Positions 44,305 to 53,347 of a DNA stretch of 64,000 nucleotides are shown in pieces (positions within the stretch are counted from its first letter, which is position 1; each line of letters starts with the position of its first letter). A model generated the notes under the pieces. It did no database searches and was not told the DNA's origin. It saw only the letters and a program-made list of their open reading frames with translations. Source of the DNA: Devosia beringensis (GTDB lineage: Bacteria; Pseudomonadota; Alphaproteobacteria; Rhizobiales; Devosiaceae); contig NZ_CP045422.1 in assembly GCF_014926585.1 (NCBI RefSeq), positions 682,001 to 746,000 of the forward strand, read 5' to 3'. Both the position numbers and the translations under genes were made by a program.

Positions 44305-45183
44305 TTACCGCACCGACCGCTCGATATCTCCAATAAAGCTTGACGGGTTGGCTGGCGACCAGTTCAGGCTGGTTTTGGTCAACGCCGCCGACGCCGGTGC
44401 ATCCATGCCAATCGGCCCTGCCAGCGCGCCGAAGTGCGTTCTGGCATCGTCCGGCGATAGTGACACGACGGGCAGATTCAGGCGGTCGCCGATCGCCTGC
44501 GCAATGGACTGCAGCGCAACGCCTTCCTCCCCCACCGCATGGTAGCGAGCTCCGGCATCACCTTTCTCCACGGCCAGGCGATAGAGCGAGGCGGTGTCGA
44601 GCCGATGCACGGCGGCCCAGCGGTTGAGCCCGTCCCCGACATAGGCGGAGATATTCTTCTCGCGGGCAATGGCCATCATATAGGTGGCAAAACCCTGCCG
44701 ATTGCGGTCATGCACCTGCGACATGCGCACCACCGAGGCCCTGACACCACGACCAGCCAAGGCCATGGCCGCTTGTTCGGACCGGCGGGGCGAGGCGCCG
44801 CCCGACGGCTCGAGATCGGCTTCCGTTGCCGGTCGACCGGATACAACCGGTAGGCCCGAGGTGATGACGAATGGCCGCTGCGATCCCTCTAGGGCGTTTC
44901 CAATCGCAACAATGGCCCACTGATCGGCTTCAGCGCTGGCGCTGAAATTGGCGAAGTCATGGTTGAAGGCCGTATGGATGACGGCATCGGCTTTGGCCAC
45001 GGCCGAGCGGAGGCTTTCTGCATCCGCCAGGTCACCGTGGTGAACCTCCGCGCCTGCTGCCGCAAGCGCCTCGGCCGATTGCTCGGATCGCGCCAGGCCG
45101 ATGACGCCATGGCCCGCCCCGATCAGTTCAGCAACAAGGGCGGAGCCGACAAAGCCGGTGGCGCCGGTCACAAATATGCGCAT
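44305..45183 (-). CDS. SDR-family NAD(P)-binding reductase (epimerase-like)
   Basis: A 292-residue extended short-chain dehydrogenase. The NAD loop is MRIFVTGATGFVGSALVAELIGAGH (residues 1-25), followed by the domain with VIHTAFNHDF and VVRMSQVHDR. The catalytic Tyr of the YxxxK motif is not in an obvious place, so it may be an atypical member; similar proteins act on nucleotide sugars, quinones or terpenes. It lies 26 bases after a classical SDR gene in the same direction, both controlled from the promoter near 46000. Confidence 0.88.
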   Translation of the reverse strand: MRIFVTGATGFVGSALVAELIGAGHGVIGLARSEQSAEALAAAGAEVHHGDLADAESLRSAVAKADAVIHTAFNHDFANFSASAEADQWAIVAIGNALEGSQRPFVITSGLPVVSGRPATEADLEPSGGASPRRSEQAAMALAGRGVRASVVRMSQVHDRNRQGFATYMMAIAREKNISAYVGDGLNRWAAVHRLDTASLYRLAVEKGDAGARYHAVGEEGVALQSIAQAIGDRLNLPVVSLSPDDARTHFGALAGPIGMDAPASAALTKTSLNWSPANPSSFIGDIERSVR

Positions 45184-45209
45184 CTTGGACTACTCTCCGG
45201 CCCGGTCCA

Positions 45210-45959
45210 TTACCAAGCCACCGGGCCGTTCTCGTCCGAGAATGTCCCCGTTGGGCCTTCGGCACCAATCAGGGCCAGTTCGATGGCGCGACGCGCACCC
45301 TGTTCGGGAGTGCGGGCCCCCGAAAAGTTGTTGAGGGCAGTGCCAGTATGACCTGGGCAGGCGATATTGACCTTGATGTTTGTGGCTTCAAGGGTGAGCG
45401 CAAAAGCCAGGGTGGCGGCATGCGCCGCCGTCTTGGACGACGAATAATTGCCATACATTGTACGATGCGCGTTGTCGGGCTTGGAATTTTCGCCCATCGA
45501 ACCGCCGGAACTGCCGATCGTCACGATCCGACCTGCAGGAGACTGACTGAGCAGTGGCAGCATGGCCTGGGTGACGGCGATGAGGCCGAAGACATTGGTA
45601 TCCCAGACCGCCCGGACATCGTCGATATCAGCGGTGGCGAGGGAGTTGGTCTTCATGATTTCCGGAAAAGTCATGCCGGGACGGCCGGCATGGGAGACAC
45701 CGGCATTGTTGATCAGGATATCGAGGCGGCCAAATTCGGCGCGAATGCGCTCGGCTGCAGCGGCGATCGAGGCCGCGTCCGTTACGTCCAACTGAACTGC
45801 ATGGGCGGCGGCGCCGATGCTTTTGGCAACAGCGGTGCCGTTTTCGAGATTGCGCGAGCCGACCAGGACGGTGAGGCCCTGCTTTGCCAGTCCCTGCGCA
45901 ATGGCGAGGCCAATGCCCTTATTGGCGCCCGTTACGAGGGCAATGCGTTGATCGGTCAT
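45210..45959 (-). CDS. Classical SDR-family oxidoreductase
   Basis: A 249-residue short-chain dehydrogenase. It shows the cofactor motif ALVTGANKGIGLAIAQGL (TGxxxGIG), NNAGVSHAG, the catalytic Ser in IVTIGSSGGSMG, and YGNYSSSKTAAH with the catalytic YxxxK. The ATG at 45959 (MTDQRIAL) is used; the longer frame enters the operator region. It is divergent from a TetR gene (start 46073), whose operator palindromes lie between, so it is very likely repressed by that protein. Confidence 0.93.
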   Translation of the reverse strand: MTDQRIALVTGANKGIGLAIAQGLAKQGLTVLVGSRNLENGTAVAKSIGAAAHAVQLDVTDAASIAAAAERIRAEFGRLDILINNAGVSHAGRPGMTFPEIMKTNSLATADIDDVRAVWDTNVFGLIAVTQAMLPLLSQSPAGRIVTIGSSGGSMGENSKPDNAHRTMYGNYSSSKTAAHAATLAFALTLEATNIKVNIACPGHTGTALNNFSGARTPEQGARRAIELALIGAEGPTGTFSDENGPVAW

Positions 45960-46015
45960 GAGAGTATCTCCAGGTGATTTTTGTTGTGACGTCGTTGCGG
46001 TTCCGATAAACACAA

Positions 46016-46055
46016 GCGGAACATCTGTCCGTTTAAATACGGAACAATGTTCCGT
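46016..46055. promoter_or_regulatory. Two TetR operator palindromes in the divergent SDR/TetR promoter
   Basis: ACGGAACA-A-TGTTCCGT at 46039-46055 is a perfect 8+1+8 palindrome. A degenerate second copy, GCGGAACATCTGTCCGT, lies at 46016-46032, 23 bases earlier. The first copy is 18 bases before the TetR GTG start. Placement suits repression of both divergent genes by the TetR protein. Confidence 0.75.
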
Positions 46056-46072
46056 TTAACAAGGAGTATTCC

Positions 46073-46696
46073 GTGGACGACGCTGATTTGGCGCGAAATG
46101 GGCTCTCAACGCTGGACGAACAGCCACAGGCCGGTGGGCGCCGGGCTGATGCCAAGCGCAATCTGGAAAGCCTTTTGCAGGCCGCAAAAGCGGTCTTTGC
46201 CGAGACGGGCGTTGATGCCCCCGTGCGCGAAATTGCCGAACGGGCGGGGGTCGGCGTGGGCACCTTCTACCGGCACTTCCCCCAGCGCTCGGATCTGATC
46301 GAGGCGGTGTTTCGGCAGGAAGTGGATGTCTGTGCCGCCGCAGCATCGACCATTGCGGCAGACCACGAGCCGGAGCAGGCGCTTATGCTCTGGATGGAGC
46401 GCTATCTCGATTTCATCGCCACCAAGCGTGGATTGGCGAAATCACTGCATACCGGCAATCCGGCTTTTGCCACCTTGCCTGCCTATTTCGAGACCCGCCT
46501 CAAACCGGCCTGCGCGGCGCTGTTGCAGGCTGCTGTAGCGGCTGGAAAGGTTCGTGACGACGTTGACGCATGGGACCTGCTGCGGGCGATAGCGCTGCTC
46601 TCCACCCCGGACCATGATGGCAAGCCCGACCATTCCAACCAGATGGTTTCATTGCTTCTCGATGGCCTGAAACGCGGCGCGACTAGTCCCGATTAA
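46073..46696 (+). CDS. TetR/AcrR family regulator
   Basis: A 207-residue TetR repressor starting at a GTG with AAGGAG ten bases upstream. The DNA-binding part is RNLESLLQAAKAVFAETGVDAPVREIAERAGVGVGTFYRHFPQRSDL (about residues 24-70). Ligand unknown. The C-terminal domain is TetR_C-like with DAWDLLRAIALLSTPDHDGK. It is divergent from the SDR pair, over the palindromes at 46016-46055. A cupin gene follows at 46785, possibly under separate control. Confidence 0.92.
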   Translation: MDDADLARNGLSTLDEQPQAGGRRADAKRNLESLLQAAKAVFAETGVDAPVREIAERAGVGVGTFYRHFPQRSDLIEAVFRQEVDVCAAAASTIAADHEPEQALMLWMERYLDFIATKRGLAKSLHTGNPAFATLPAYFETRLKPACAALLQAAVAAGKVRDDVDAWDLLRAIALLSTPDHDGKPDHSNQMVSLLLDGLKRGATSPD

Positions 46697-46784
46697 TCGC
46701 CCCGCAGGTGAAATGCGGCACTGAGCATCGCGCTATTCCCCGAGATTTCTTAGGTCTGCCCTTACCATCGCATTTGAGGTTCAT

Positions 46785-47150
46785 ATGCTTTCCCCTACAA
46801 CCCTCGAGGCCGCGTTCGAACGCGTAACAGATTACTGGTCGCCAAAGGTTATCGGCCAAGTCAACGATCAACTCCTCAAGGCGGCCAAGCTCAAGGGCGA
46901 ACTCGTTTGGCATGCCCATGACGGCGAGGACGAACTGTTTTACATCGTAAAGGGATCGCTCCGGATCGAATTCGAGGATGGCCCAATCGATCTAGAGAAG
47001 GGCGATTTCCTGACCGTGCCGAAAGGCGTTCGTCACAATCCCGTCGCGCATGAGGAATGCTGGGTGCTGCTGATCGAGCCAGCCTCGACCAAGCACACCG
47101 GCGACGAGATGACGTCACGCACGCGAAGCCTGGAAGATCAGCTTGGCTAA
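46785..47150 (+). CDS. Cupin domain protein
   Basis: A 121-residue single-domain cupin. Metal ligands are in motif 1, VWHAHDGEDELFYIVKGSL (two His, Glu), and motif 2, LTVPKGVRHNPVA (His). Small cupins include sugar isomerases, dioxygenases and unknown stress proteins; here the substrate is unknown. It is co-directional with the TetR gene, 88 bases downstream. It converges with mutY, with 94 bases between stops. Confidence 0.88.
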   Translation: MLSPTTLEAAFERVTDYWSPKVIGQVNDQLLKAAKLKGELVWHAHDGEDELFYIVKGSLRIEFEDGPIDLEKGDFLTVPKGVRHNPVAHEECWVLLIEPASTKHTGDEMTSRTRSLEDQLG

Positions 47151-47244
47151 AATCTCCGCGGTTCTATGCATTTTGCGCCCAAAAGCCGCCGGTCCCCTCC
47201 CCATCCCGTTTCGATAATCACGCGCAAAAAACAGCGCGACGCCC

Positions 47245-48297
47245 TTACTCCAGACCCGCCTGAGCCAACACTTTCCGGAACAAAGTCGGTAGCGCCTCGC
47301 CCTTTAGTGCGGCGGGCTCGGCCCACCAGCCGCCGTCCAGCGTTTCCGGTTTCACCTCGGCCGACCAGACGTCAAGTTCGAGGCGGAAGTGGGTGAAGAT
47401 GTGGATCACCTGGCCGCGATGGGACCAATCTGCCGCTAGCGGATAGGCGACCTCGGCCAGGTCGGCACCCCAGTCCGAGCCGGGCACTTCGGTCATGCCA
47501 CCGAGCAGGCCCTTGGCCGGCCGGCTCTGGAGATAGACGTCGCCCTGGGCGTCGCGCATGACGAAGGCATGGCCCTTGCGCACCGGGCGCTCGGCCTTTT
47601 CCGGCTTGATCGGATAGATTGTCGGATCGCCCTGTCTGGTGGCGATACACCCGGGCTGGATGGGACACAGCAGGCAGGCGGCAGCGCGGGGGGCGCAGAT
47701 GGTGGCGCCCAGATCCATCATGGCCTGGGCGAAATCGCCGGCGCGGGCCGGCACCGAGGCCTGCAGCGCCGCGCGCAGCTCGTCCTTGGCCTCGCGCACC
47801 GGCACGTCGAGCGCATAGTAGCGCGCCAGCACGCGATCGAGATTGCCGTCGAGTACGGCCACCGGCTCGTCAAAGCAGATGGCGGCAATGGCGGCGCTGG
47901 TATAGGCGCCGATGCCCGGCAGGGTCTGCAGCGCTTCGGACGTATTCGGGAACACTCCGTCATGCGCATTGACCACCGCCTGGGCGCAGGCATGTAGGTT
48001 CCTGGCGCGGGCATAATAGCCCAGGCCAGCCCATTCCTTGAGTACCGAATCCAGCGGCGCGGCAGCCAGGTCGAAGACCGTGGGCCAGAGGCTGGTGAAG
48101 CGGATGAAGTAGCTTTTGACGGTGGCCACCGTCGTCTGCTGCAGCATGACCTCGCTCAGCCAGACCCGATAGGGATCGGGGTGCTTTCCGGCCGCCCGAT
48201 CCTTAGGCGCGATGCGCCAGGGCAGATCGCGGGCATGGCGATCATACCAGGCGAGCACGGCAGCGGCGTCGATGCGGGCGGGATTGGGGAGATGCAT
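47245..48297 (-). CDS. mutY: A/G-specific adenine glycosylase
   Basis: Removes adenine mispaired with 8-oxoguanine. The 350-residue protein has the Glu-containing WLSEVMLQQTTVATV (about 48-62), the helix-hairpin-helix LQTLPGIGAYTSAAIAAI, the catalytic Asp in VAVLDGNLDRVLAR, and a perfect C-x6-C-x2-C-x5-C 4Fe-4S site, CAPRAAACLLCPIQPGC. The C-terminal Nudix-like domain recognises 8-oxoG. I use the ATG at 48297 (MHLPNPAR). It is divergent from the DciA-like gene, with 69 bases between. Confidence 0.96.
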   Translation of the reverse strand: MHLPNPARIDAAAVLAWYDRHARDLPWRIAPKDRAAGKHPDPYRVWLSEVMLQQTTVATVKSYFIRFTSLWPTVFDLAAAPLDSVLKEWAGLGYYARARNLHACAQAVVNAHDGVFPNTSEALQTLPGIGAYTSAAIAAICFDEPVAVLDGNLDRVLARYYALDVPVREAKDELRAALQASVPARAGDFAQAMMDLGATICAPRAAACLLCPIQPGCIATRQGDPTIYPIKPEKAERPVRKGHAFVMRDAQGDVYLQSRPAKGLLGGMTEVPGSDWGADLAEVAYPLAADWSHRGQVIHIFTHFRLELDVWSAEVKPETLDGGWWAEPAALKGEALPTLFRKVLAQAGLE

Positions 48298-48366
48298 GGC
48301 GGGCAGATTTGGAGTAGGACACGCCAACGCGCAAGTCCCTAACCCCACAGTGTCACTGCCCAGCCC

Positions 48367-48882
48367 ATGGCCAAAGACGATCTTCCAGAGCCCAAGCGTC
48401 GCAACCGGACCATGAGCGTGGCCGATGTGCTGGCGGGCGCGCTTGATCCGGTGCTGAAAAAGCGCGGCTTTGCCAGCCGGGACATCATCGCCCACTGGTC
48501 GGTGATGGCGCCCAAGCCCTATGACACCGTCGCCATTCCCGACAAGCTGAGCTGGCCGCGTGGCGAGCGCAGCGCCGAAGGGGCGACGCTGGTGCTGCGC
48601 TGCGTGCCGGGCCATGCGCTGGCCATTTCGCATGAGGGCGACAAGATCGCCGCGGCGATCAACCGCTATTTCGGCTTCGTGCTGGTGGGCTCTGTCCGCC
48701 TGTCGCCGGAGGCGTTCACCCCCGGTTCAGGCAAAAAGGTCGAGGCTCCGTTTCAACCCAGCCCGGATGTGCAGGCCAAGGTGGCCGCGCAACTGGCCGA
48801 GGTGGACAATGCCGAACTGCGCGAGGCGCTGCGGACCTTGGGCCATGCGCTATCGAGCCGGACGGAGCGCAACAACGGATAG
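48367..48882 (+). CDS. DciA-like (DUF721) protein
   Basis: A 171-residue protein of the DUF721/DciA family, whose members load replicative helicase in many bacteria. The N-terminal region SVADVLAGALDPVLKKRGFASRDIIAHWSVMAP and the domain VLRCVPGHALAISHEGDKIAAAINRYFG fit. It is in the conserved alphaproteobacterial order mutY / DUF721 / DsbA / smc. It ends 88 bases before the DsbA-like gene, co-directional. A role in helicase loading is inferred. Confidence 0.82.
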   Translation: MAKDDLPEPKRRNRTMSVADVLAGALDPVLKKRGFASRDIIAHWSVMAPKPYDTVAIPDKLSWPRGERSAEGATLVLRCVPGHALAISHEGDKIAAAINRYFGFVLVGSVRLSPEAFTPGSGKKVEAPFQPSPDVQAKVAAQLAEVDNAELREALRTLGHALSSRTERNNG

Positions 48883-48970
48883 TGCGTTCACCCAGCAGTG
48901 ATAGTCATGCCCACTTGCTCCCACAATTGTCCCGTGTAGTGTCGCCGAAATCAAAACAGGAGCGTTAGCT

Positions 48971-49780
48971 GTGAATTTTACCCGTCGTGACACCCTTATG
49001 CTGGCCGCTGCCGCATCGGCTCTGAGCCTGTGTGGGGTCGCCACCGCCAATGCTGCTGAAGGCGACATGATCGCCGTCGACAAGCTGATGGCGCCCGCCG
49101 GTGACTATGTCGATCACGCCCAGGGCAGCGAAACCGCGCCGGTGACCGTGATCGAATATGCTTCGCCCACCTGCCCGCATTGTGCTGACTTCTCCAACAA
49201 TGTGCTGCCCGGCTTCATTGCTGCCTATGTCGATACCGGCAAGGTGCGCCTGATCACCCGTCCCTTCGTGCGCAATGTGCTCGATGCCGCCGTGTTCATG
49301 CTGGCGGAAGCTGCCGGCCCGACCAATTACCACAATGTGGTCTCGACCTTCTTCAAGACGCAGACCACCTGGGCTGCCTCGGAAGCGCCGCGCGACGCGA
49401 TCCTCGAAGTGGCCAAGCAGCTGGGCTTTACCCAGGAAACTTTCGATGCTGCATTGACGAATCAGGCCCTGTTTACCGGGATGGAAGCGGTGCGGGATCA
49501 GGCACTCAACGAATTCGGCCTTTCGGGAACCCCGACATTCTATGTCAATGGCAAGACGCTTAGTGGCGACAAGACGCTCGAGGAACTGGCGGCCGAAATC
49601 GACCCGTTGGTGCCGGCTGACTTTGTCGCGACCACGGGCGCCGCTACCCCGGCTGTTCCCGCTGCTGACACACCCGCTGCCACCACCGTTACCCCGGCTG
49701 AGCCGGCCGCGGCGCCCGCTGGCGGCGCAATGGCACCGGCCACACCCGATGCCATGGCTCCGGCTGCCCCTGCGCAGTAA
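48971..49780 (+). CDS. DsbA-like periplasmic thiol oxidoreductase
   Basis: A 269-residue DsbA-family protein. The N-terminus FTRRDTLMLAAAASALSLC looks like a Tat signal (twin Arg) and ends near NAA-EGD. The active site is CPHC in SPTCPHCADFSNN (about residues 64-67). The cis-Pro loop is GLSGTPTFYVNGK. A 60-residue Ala/Pro-rich tail follows the domain. The start is GTG at 48971, nine bases after AACAGGAG. Disulfide formation or isomerisation in the periplasm is expected. Confidence 0.9.
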   Translation: MNFTRRDTLMLAAAASALSLCGVATANAAEGDMIAVDKLMAPAGDYVDHAQGSETAPVTVIEYASPTCPHCADFSNNVLPGFIAAYVDTGKVRLITRPFVRNVLDAAVFMLAEAAGPTNYHNVVSTFFKTQTTWAASEAPRDAILEVAKQLGFTQETFDAALTNQALFTGMEAVRDQALNEFGLSGTPTFYVNGKTLSGDKTLEELAAEIDPLVPADFVATTGAATPAVPAADTPAATTVTPAEPAAAPAGGAMAPATPDAMAPAAPAQ

Positions 49781-49794
49781 GGCACTCTTCGGTA

Positions 49795-49871
49795 GCGCCA
49801 CTTCGGTGGCGCGCCATTCGAGCGTAGCTCTTATGGCCTTCTCACCTCAAATCGCGCCACCGGCGCGATTT
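49795..49871 (+). promoter_or_regulatory. Two hairpins in the smc leader
   Basis: GCGCCAC (49795-49801) and GTGGCGC (49806-49812) form a 7-base stem with a TTCG tetraloop. AAATCGCGCC (49849-49858) and GGCGCGATTT (49862-49871) form a 10-base stem with loop ACC, ending 20 bases before the smc GTG at 49892. They may terminate the dsbA transcript or modulate smc translation. Confidence 0.5.
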
Positions 49872-49891
49872 GCCCTGTGGGACGGTTCGAA

Positions 49892-52800
49892 GTGAAATTC
49901 TCCCGCCTCAGGCTGCATGGCTTCAAGTCGTTCAGCGACGAAACCACCCTGGTGATGGAGCCGGGCCTGACCGGCATTGTCGGCCCAAATGGCTGCGGCA
50001 AGTCCAATCTCGTCGAAGCCATGCGCTGGGTGATGGGCGAAAGCTCGTACAAGGCGATGCGCGCCTCGGGCATGGACGACGTGATCTTTTCCGGCTCGGG
50101 CAACCGGCCGGCACGCAATTCGGCCGAAGTCACGCTGGTGCTCGACAATTCCGATCGCACGGCGCCCGCCGCCCTCAACCATGCCGATATTCTCGAAGTC
50201 ACCCGCCGCATCGAGCGCGAGGCTGGCTCGGTCTATCGTGTCAATGGCAAGGAAGTGCGCGCCCGCGACGTACAATTGCTGTTTGCCGACGCGTCCACGG
50301 GCGCCCATTCGCCGGCCATGGTGCGGCAGGGCCAGATCGGCGAACTGATCTCGGCCAAGCCGACCGCCCGCCGGGCCCTGCTCGAAGAGGCCGCCGGGAT
50401 TTCCGGGCTGCATTCGCGCCGGCACGAGGCCGAACTGCGGCTGCGCGCGGCCGAGACCAATCTCGAACGGGTCGATGACATCATCGCCCAGGTCGACAGC
50501 CAGCTCGAAACCCTCAAGCGCCAGGCGCGGCTGGCCACACGCTATCGGGCGCTGAGCGGCGATATCCGCCGCGCCGAGGCGACGCTGTTTCATATCCGCT
50601 GGGTCGCCGCCCGCTATGCCGAGCAGGAAACCGCGGCGCAGCAGGCGGTGCTGATCCGCGAACTGGCCGATGCCACCCATCTCGAACTGCAGGCGCAAAA
50701 GGCGCTGGAAGCCGCCGATGCCGCGCTGCAGCCGCTGCGCGAGCGCGAGGCGGTAACCGGGGCGGTGCTGCAGCGTTATACGATCCTGGCCGAACAGCTG
50801 GCCGAGGAAAACCGCCGCGCCAGCCAGCGCCAGGCCGAACTGGAAGATCGCATCCGCCAGCTGGCGGCCGATGGCGCGCGCGAACGCGAGCTGGTGGCCG
50901 AAAGCGAGACCACGCTCGAATTCAACGCGGAGGAACTGGCCCGGCTGCAGGACGAGGGCGAAGAAGCCCAGACCGATTTCGACGTGGCGCGGCAGGCGGC
51001 GGATGACGCACGGGCCGCGGTCGACGCGGCGGAAGCCGCGGCGCGCGCCGCTGCAGATGCCCTGGCCGAAGTGCGGGCCCGACGCGACCAGGCCGCGCGC
51101 AGCGCTGCCGATGCGGCCGCCCGCACGGCGCGGCTCGGACAGCAGCTGGCCGAGGTCGATGCGGAGGCCCAGACCATTACCGCGAAGCTCGATGCCGACG
51201 AGACGCTTAGCCAGAAGCGGCAGGCGCTGTCCTTTGCCCAGGAGCGGACGGCCGAGGCCGAAGCGGCGGCCATCACCGCCGAGGAGGCCAGCGCCACCGC
51301 CCAGGCGAAACTGGATGCGGCAAGGCCGCGCCTGGCCGAGATCGATGCCGCGCTCAACCGGCTCGAAGCCGAGGCAGCGACGCTGGGCAAGATGCTCAAT
51401 GTCGGCGCCAGCCTGTGGCCGGCCATTGTCGACGAACTTAAGGTGGCGCCGGGCTACGAGACCGCTCTGGGCGCTGCGCTCGGAGATGATCTCGAGGCCA
51501 GCTCCGATGCCGGGGCGCCGATGCACTGGTCGGTGCCGGTCGATCACAGCGATGATGCCGCCCTGCCCCAGGCGGCCGAACCGCTCAGCCGCTATGTCAC
51601 GGGCAGCCCGTTGCTCAAGCGCCGGCTCGACCAGATCGGGCTGATCCATGCCGTGGATGGCCCCAGCCTGATGCATGCGCTCAAGCCGGGCCAGCGGCTA
51701 GTGACGCTGGAGGGCGCGGTGTGGCGCTGGGATGGCTTCATTGCCGCGGCCGATGCGCCGAGCGCCGCGGCGCAACGGCTGGCGCAGCGCAATCGCCTCG
51801 CCGAACTCGATGCCGAAATTGCCCAGATCAAAAGCGAGCGCAATGGCTGGAAGCGCGATGTCGATGGTCTGATCGCGGCGCTCGATGCTGCTCGGCAGGC
51901 CGAACGGCAAGAGCGCGAGGCCTGGCGTGCGGCGCAGCACGCCATTGGTGCGGCGCAGACCGAGGTGGACCGGGCGCAGCGCGCCATTGGCGATCTCACC
52001 ACACGGCAGACCACGCTGGAGGAGGCCCGTACCCGGCTCGGCGCCAGCCTGGCGGAAGTCCAGGCCCAGCATGAGGCGGCCCAGCACGCTTTGGCCGAAG
52101 CGGGCACCGAGGACGATGCGGTGCGGCTTGCCGATGAGAAACAGGCCGTGCTGGTGGCGGCGCGTGAGCGGGCCGAGCAGGCGCGGCTCCGGCTGGGCGG
52201 GTTTGAAAATGCCGCCCGCCTGCGCGACAGCCGGCTGGCCCAGTTGCAGCGCGACAGCGAGAGCTGGACCCGCCGCCGCAACAGCGCCTTGGCACAGTTG
52301 GCCACGCTTGACCAGCGCAGCGCCGAGGTCAGCGCCCAGCTGGCCGCCTCGAGCCAGACCCCGGATGGCTTTGCCGCCCGCCGCGCGCAGCTGGACGATC
52401 AGATCGAGACGGCCAAACTTGAGCACCAGGCGGCCGGCGACCGCTTCAACCTGGCCCAGACCGGGCTGCGCGAGGCCGACAAGGCGCTGCGCGCCGCCAG
52501 CGAGACCCTCGCCAATGCGCGGATCGAGCTCACCCGCATCGAGGAGCGCGGCAAGGGCTTTATCGTGCAGCGCCAGCAGATCGAGCGGCAGATCGAGGAA
52601 ACCCTCGATATTCCCGCCTCCAAGACGCTTGAGGCATCGGGCATCCGCCCCGAGGAAGCCCTGCCGGCCGAGGCGGCGACCGAGCAGAAGGTGGACCGGC
52701 TCAAGGCCGAGCGCGAGCGGCTGGGCGGGGTCAATCTCTCGGCCGAAAAGGAAGCCAATGAGGTGCAGGCCAGGCTCGACCTCATGGTCAAGGACAAGAC

Positions 52801-53347
52801 CGACCTGATCGAGGCCATTGCCAAGCTGCGCACCGGGATTTCCTCGCTCAACCGGGAGGGCCGCGCCCGGCTCAACGAGGCCTTCATCAAGGTCAATGTG
52901 CATTTCCAGGAGCTGTTCACCACCCTGTTCGGCGGCGGCACCGCGGAGCTGACCTTTGTCGAAAGCGATGATCCGCTCGAGGCGGGCCTCGAGATCAGTG
53001 CCCGGCCGCCCGGCAAGAAGCCGCAGACCATGACGCTGCTCTCCGGCGGCGAGCAGGCGCTGACCGCCATGAGCCTGATCTTTGCGGTGTTCCTCACCAA
53101 TCCGGCGCCGATCTGCGTGCTCGACGAGGTCGATGCGCCGCTCGACGACGCCAATGTCGAGCGCTTCTGCAACCTGCTCGATTCCATGCGCCAGCGCACC
53201 AATACGCGATTTATGGTCATCACCCACAATCCGATCACCATGAGCCGGGTCGACCGCCTGTTCGGCGTCACCATGGCCGAACGCGGCGTCAGCCAGCTGG
53301 TCTCGGTGGACCTGACGACGGCAGCGACGTTCCTCGAGGCTGGCTGA
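49892..53347 (+). CDS. smc: Chromosome segregation protein SMC
   Basis: Condensin ATPase of the structural-maintenance-of-chromosomes family, 1151 residues. Walker A, GPNGCGKS, is at residues 31-38; two long coiled coils (about 160-480 and 650-980) flank the hinge (about 500-640); the ABC signature LLSGGEQALTAMS and Walker B ICVLDEVDAPLDD are near the end. I choose the GTG at 49892 (KFSRLRLHGFKSF follows), matching the family start; a GTG at 49877 adds five residues. It completes the mutY/DciA/DsbA/smc locus. Confidence 0.96.
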   Translation: MKFSRLRLHGFKSFSDETTLVMEPGLTGIVGPNGCGKSNLVEAMRWVMGESSYKAMRASGMDDVIFSGSGNRPARNSAEVTLVLDNSDRTAPAALNHADILEVTRRIEREAGSVYRVNGKEVRARDVQLLFADASTGAHSPAMVRQGQIGELISAKPTARRALLEEAAGISGLHSRRHEAELRLRAAETNLERVDDIIAQVDSQLETLKRQARLATRYRALSGDIRRAEATLFHIRWVAARYAEQETAAQQAVLIRELADATHLELQAQKALEAADAALQPLREREAVTGAVLQRYTILAEQLAEENRRASQRQAELEDRIRQLAADGARERELVAESETTLEFNAEELARLQDEGEEAQTDFDVARQAADDARAAVDAAEAAARAAADALAEVRARRDQAARSAADAAARTARLGQQLAEVDAEAQTITAKLDADETLSQKRQALSFAQERTAEAEAAAITAEEASATAQAKLDAARPRLAEIDAALNRLEAEAATLGKMLNVGASLWPAIVDELKVAPGYETALGAALGDDLEASSDAGAPMHWSVPVDHSDDAALPQAAEPLSRYVTGSPLLKRRLDQIGLIHAVDGPSLMHALKPGQRLVTLEGAVWRWDGFIAAADAPSAAAQRLAQRNRLAELDAEIAQIKSERNGWKRDVDGLIAALDAARQAERQEREAWRAAQHAIGAAQTEVDRAQRAIGDLTTRQTTLEEARTRLGASLAEVQAQHEAAQHALAEAGTEDDAVRLADEKQAVLVAARERAEQARLRLGGFENAARLRDSRLAQLQRDSESWTRRRNSALAQLATLDQRSAEVSAQLAASSQTPDGFAARRAQLDDQIETAKLEHQAAGDRFNLAQTGLREADKALRAASETLANARIELTRIEERGKGFIVQRQQIERQIEETLDIPASKTLEASGIRPEEALPAEAATEQKVDRLKAERERLGGVNLSAEKEANEVQARLDLMVKDKTDLIEAIAKLRTGISSLNREGRARLNEAFIKVNVHFQELFTTLFGGGTAELTFVESDDPLEAGLEISARPPGKKPQTMTLLSGGEQALTAMSLIFAVFLTNPAPICVLDEVDAPLDDANVERFCNLLDSMRQRTNTRFMVITHNPITMSRVDRLFGVTMAERGVSQLVSVDLTTAATFLEAG

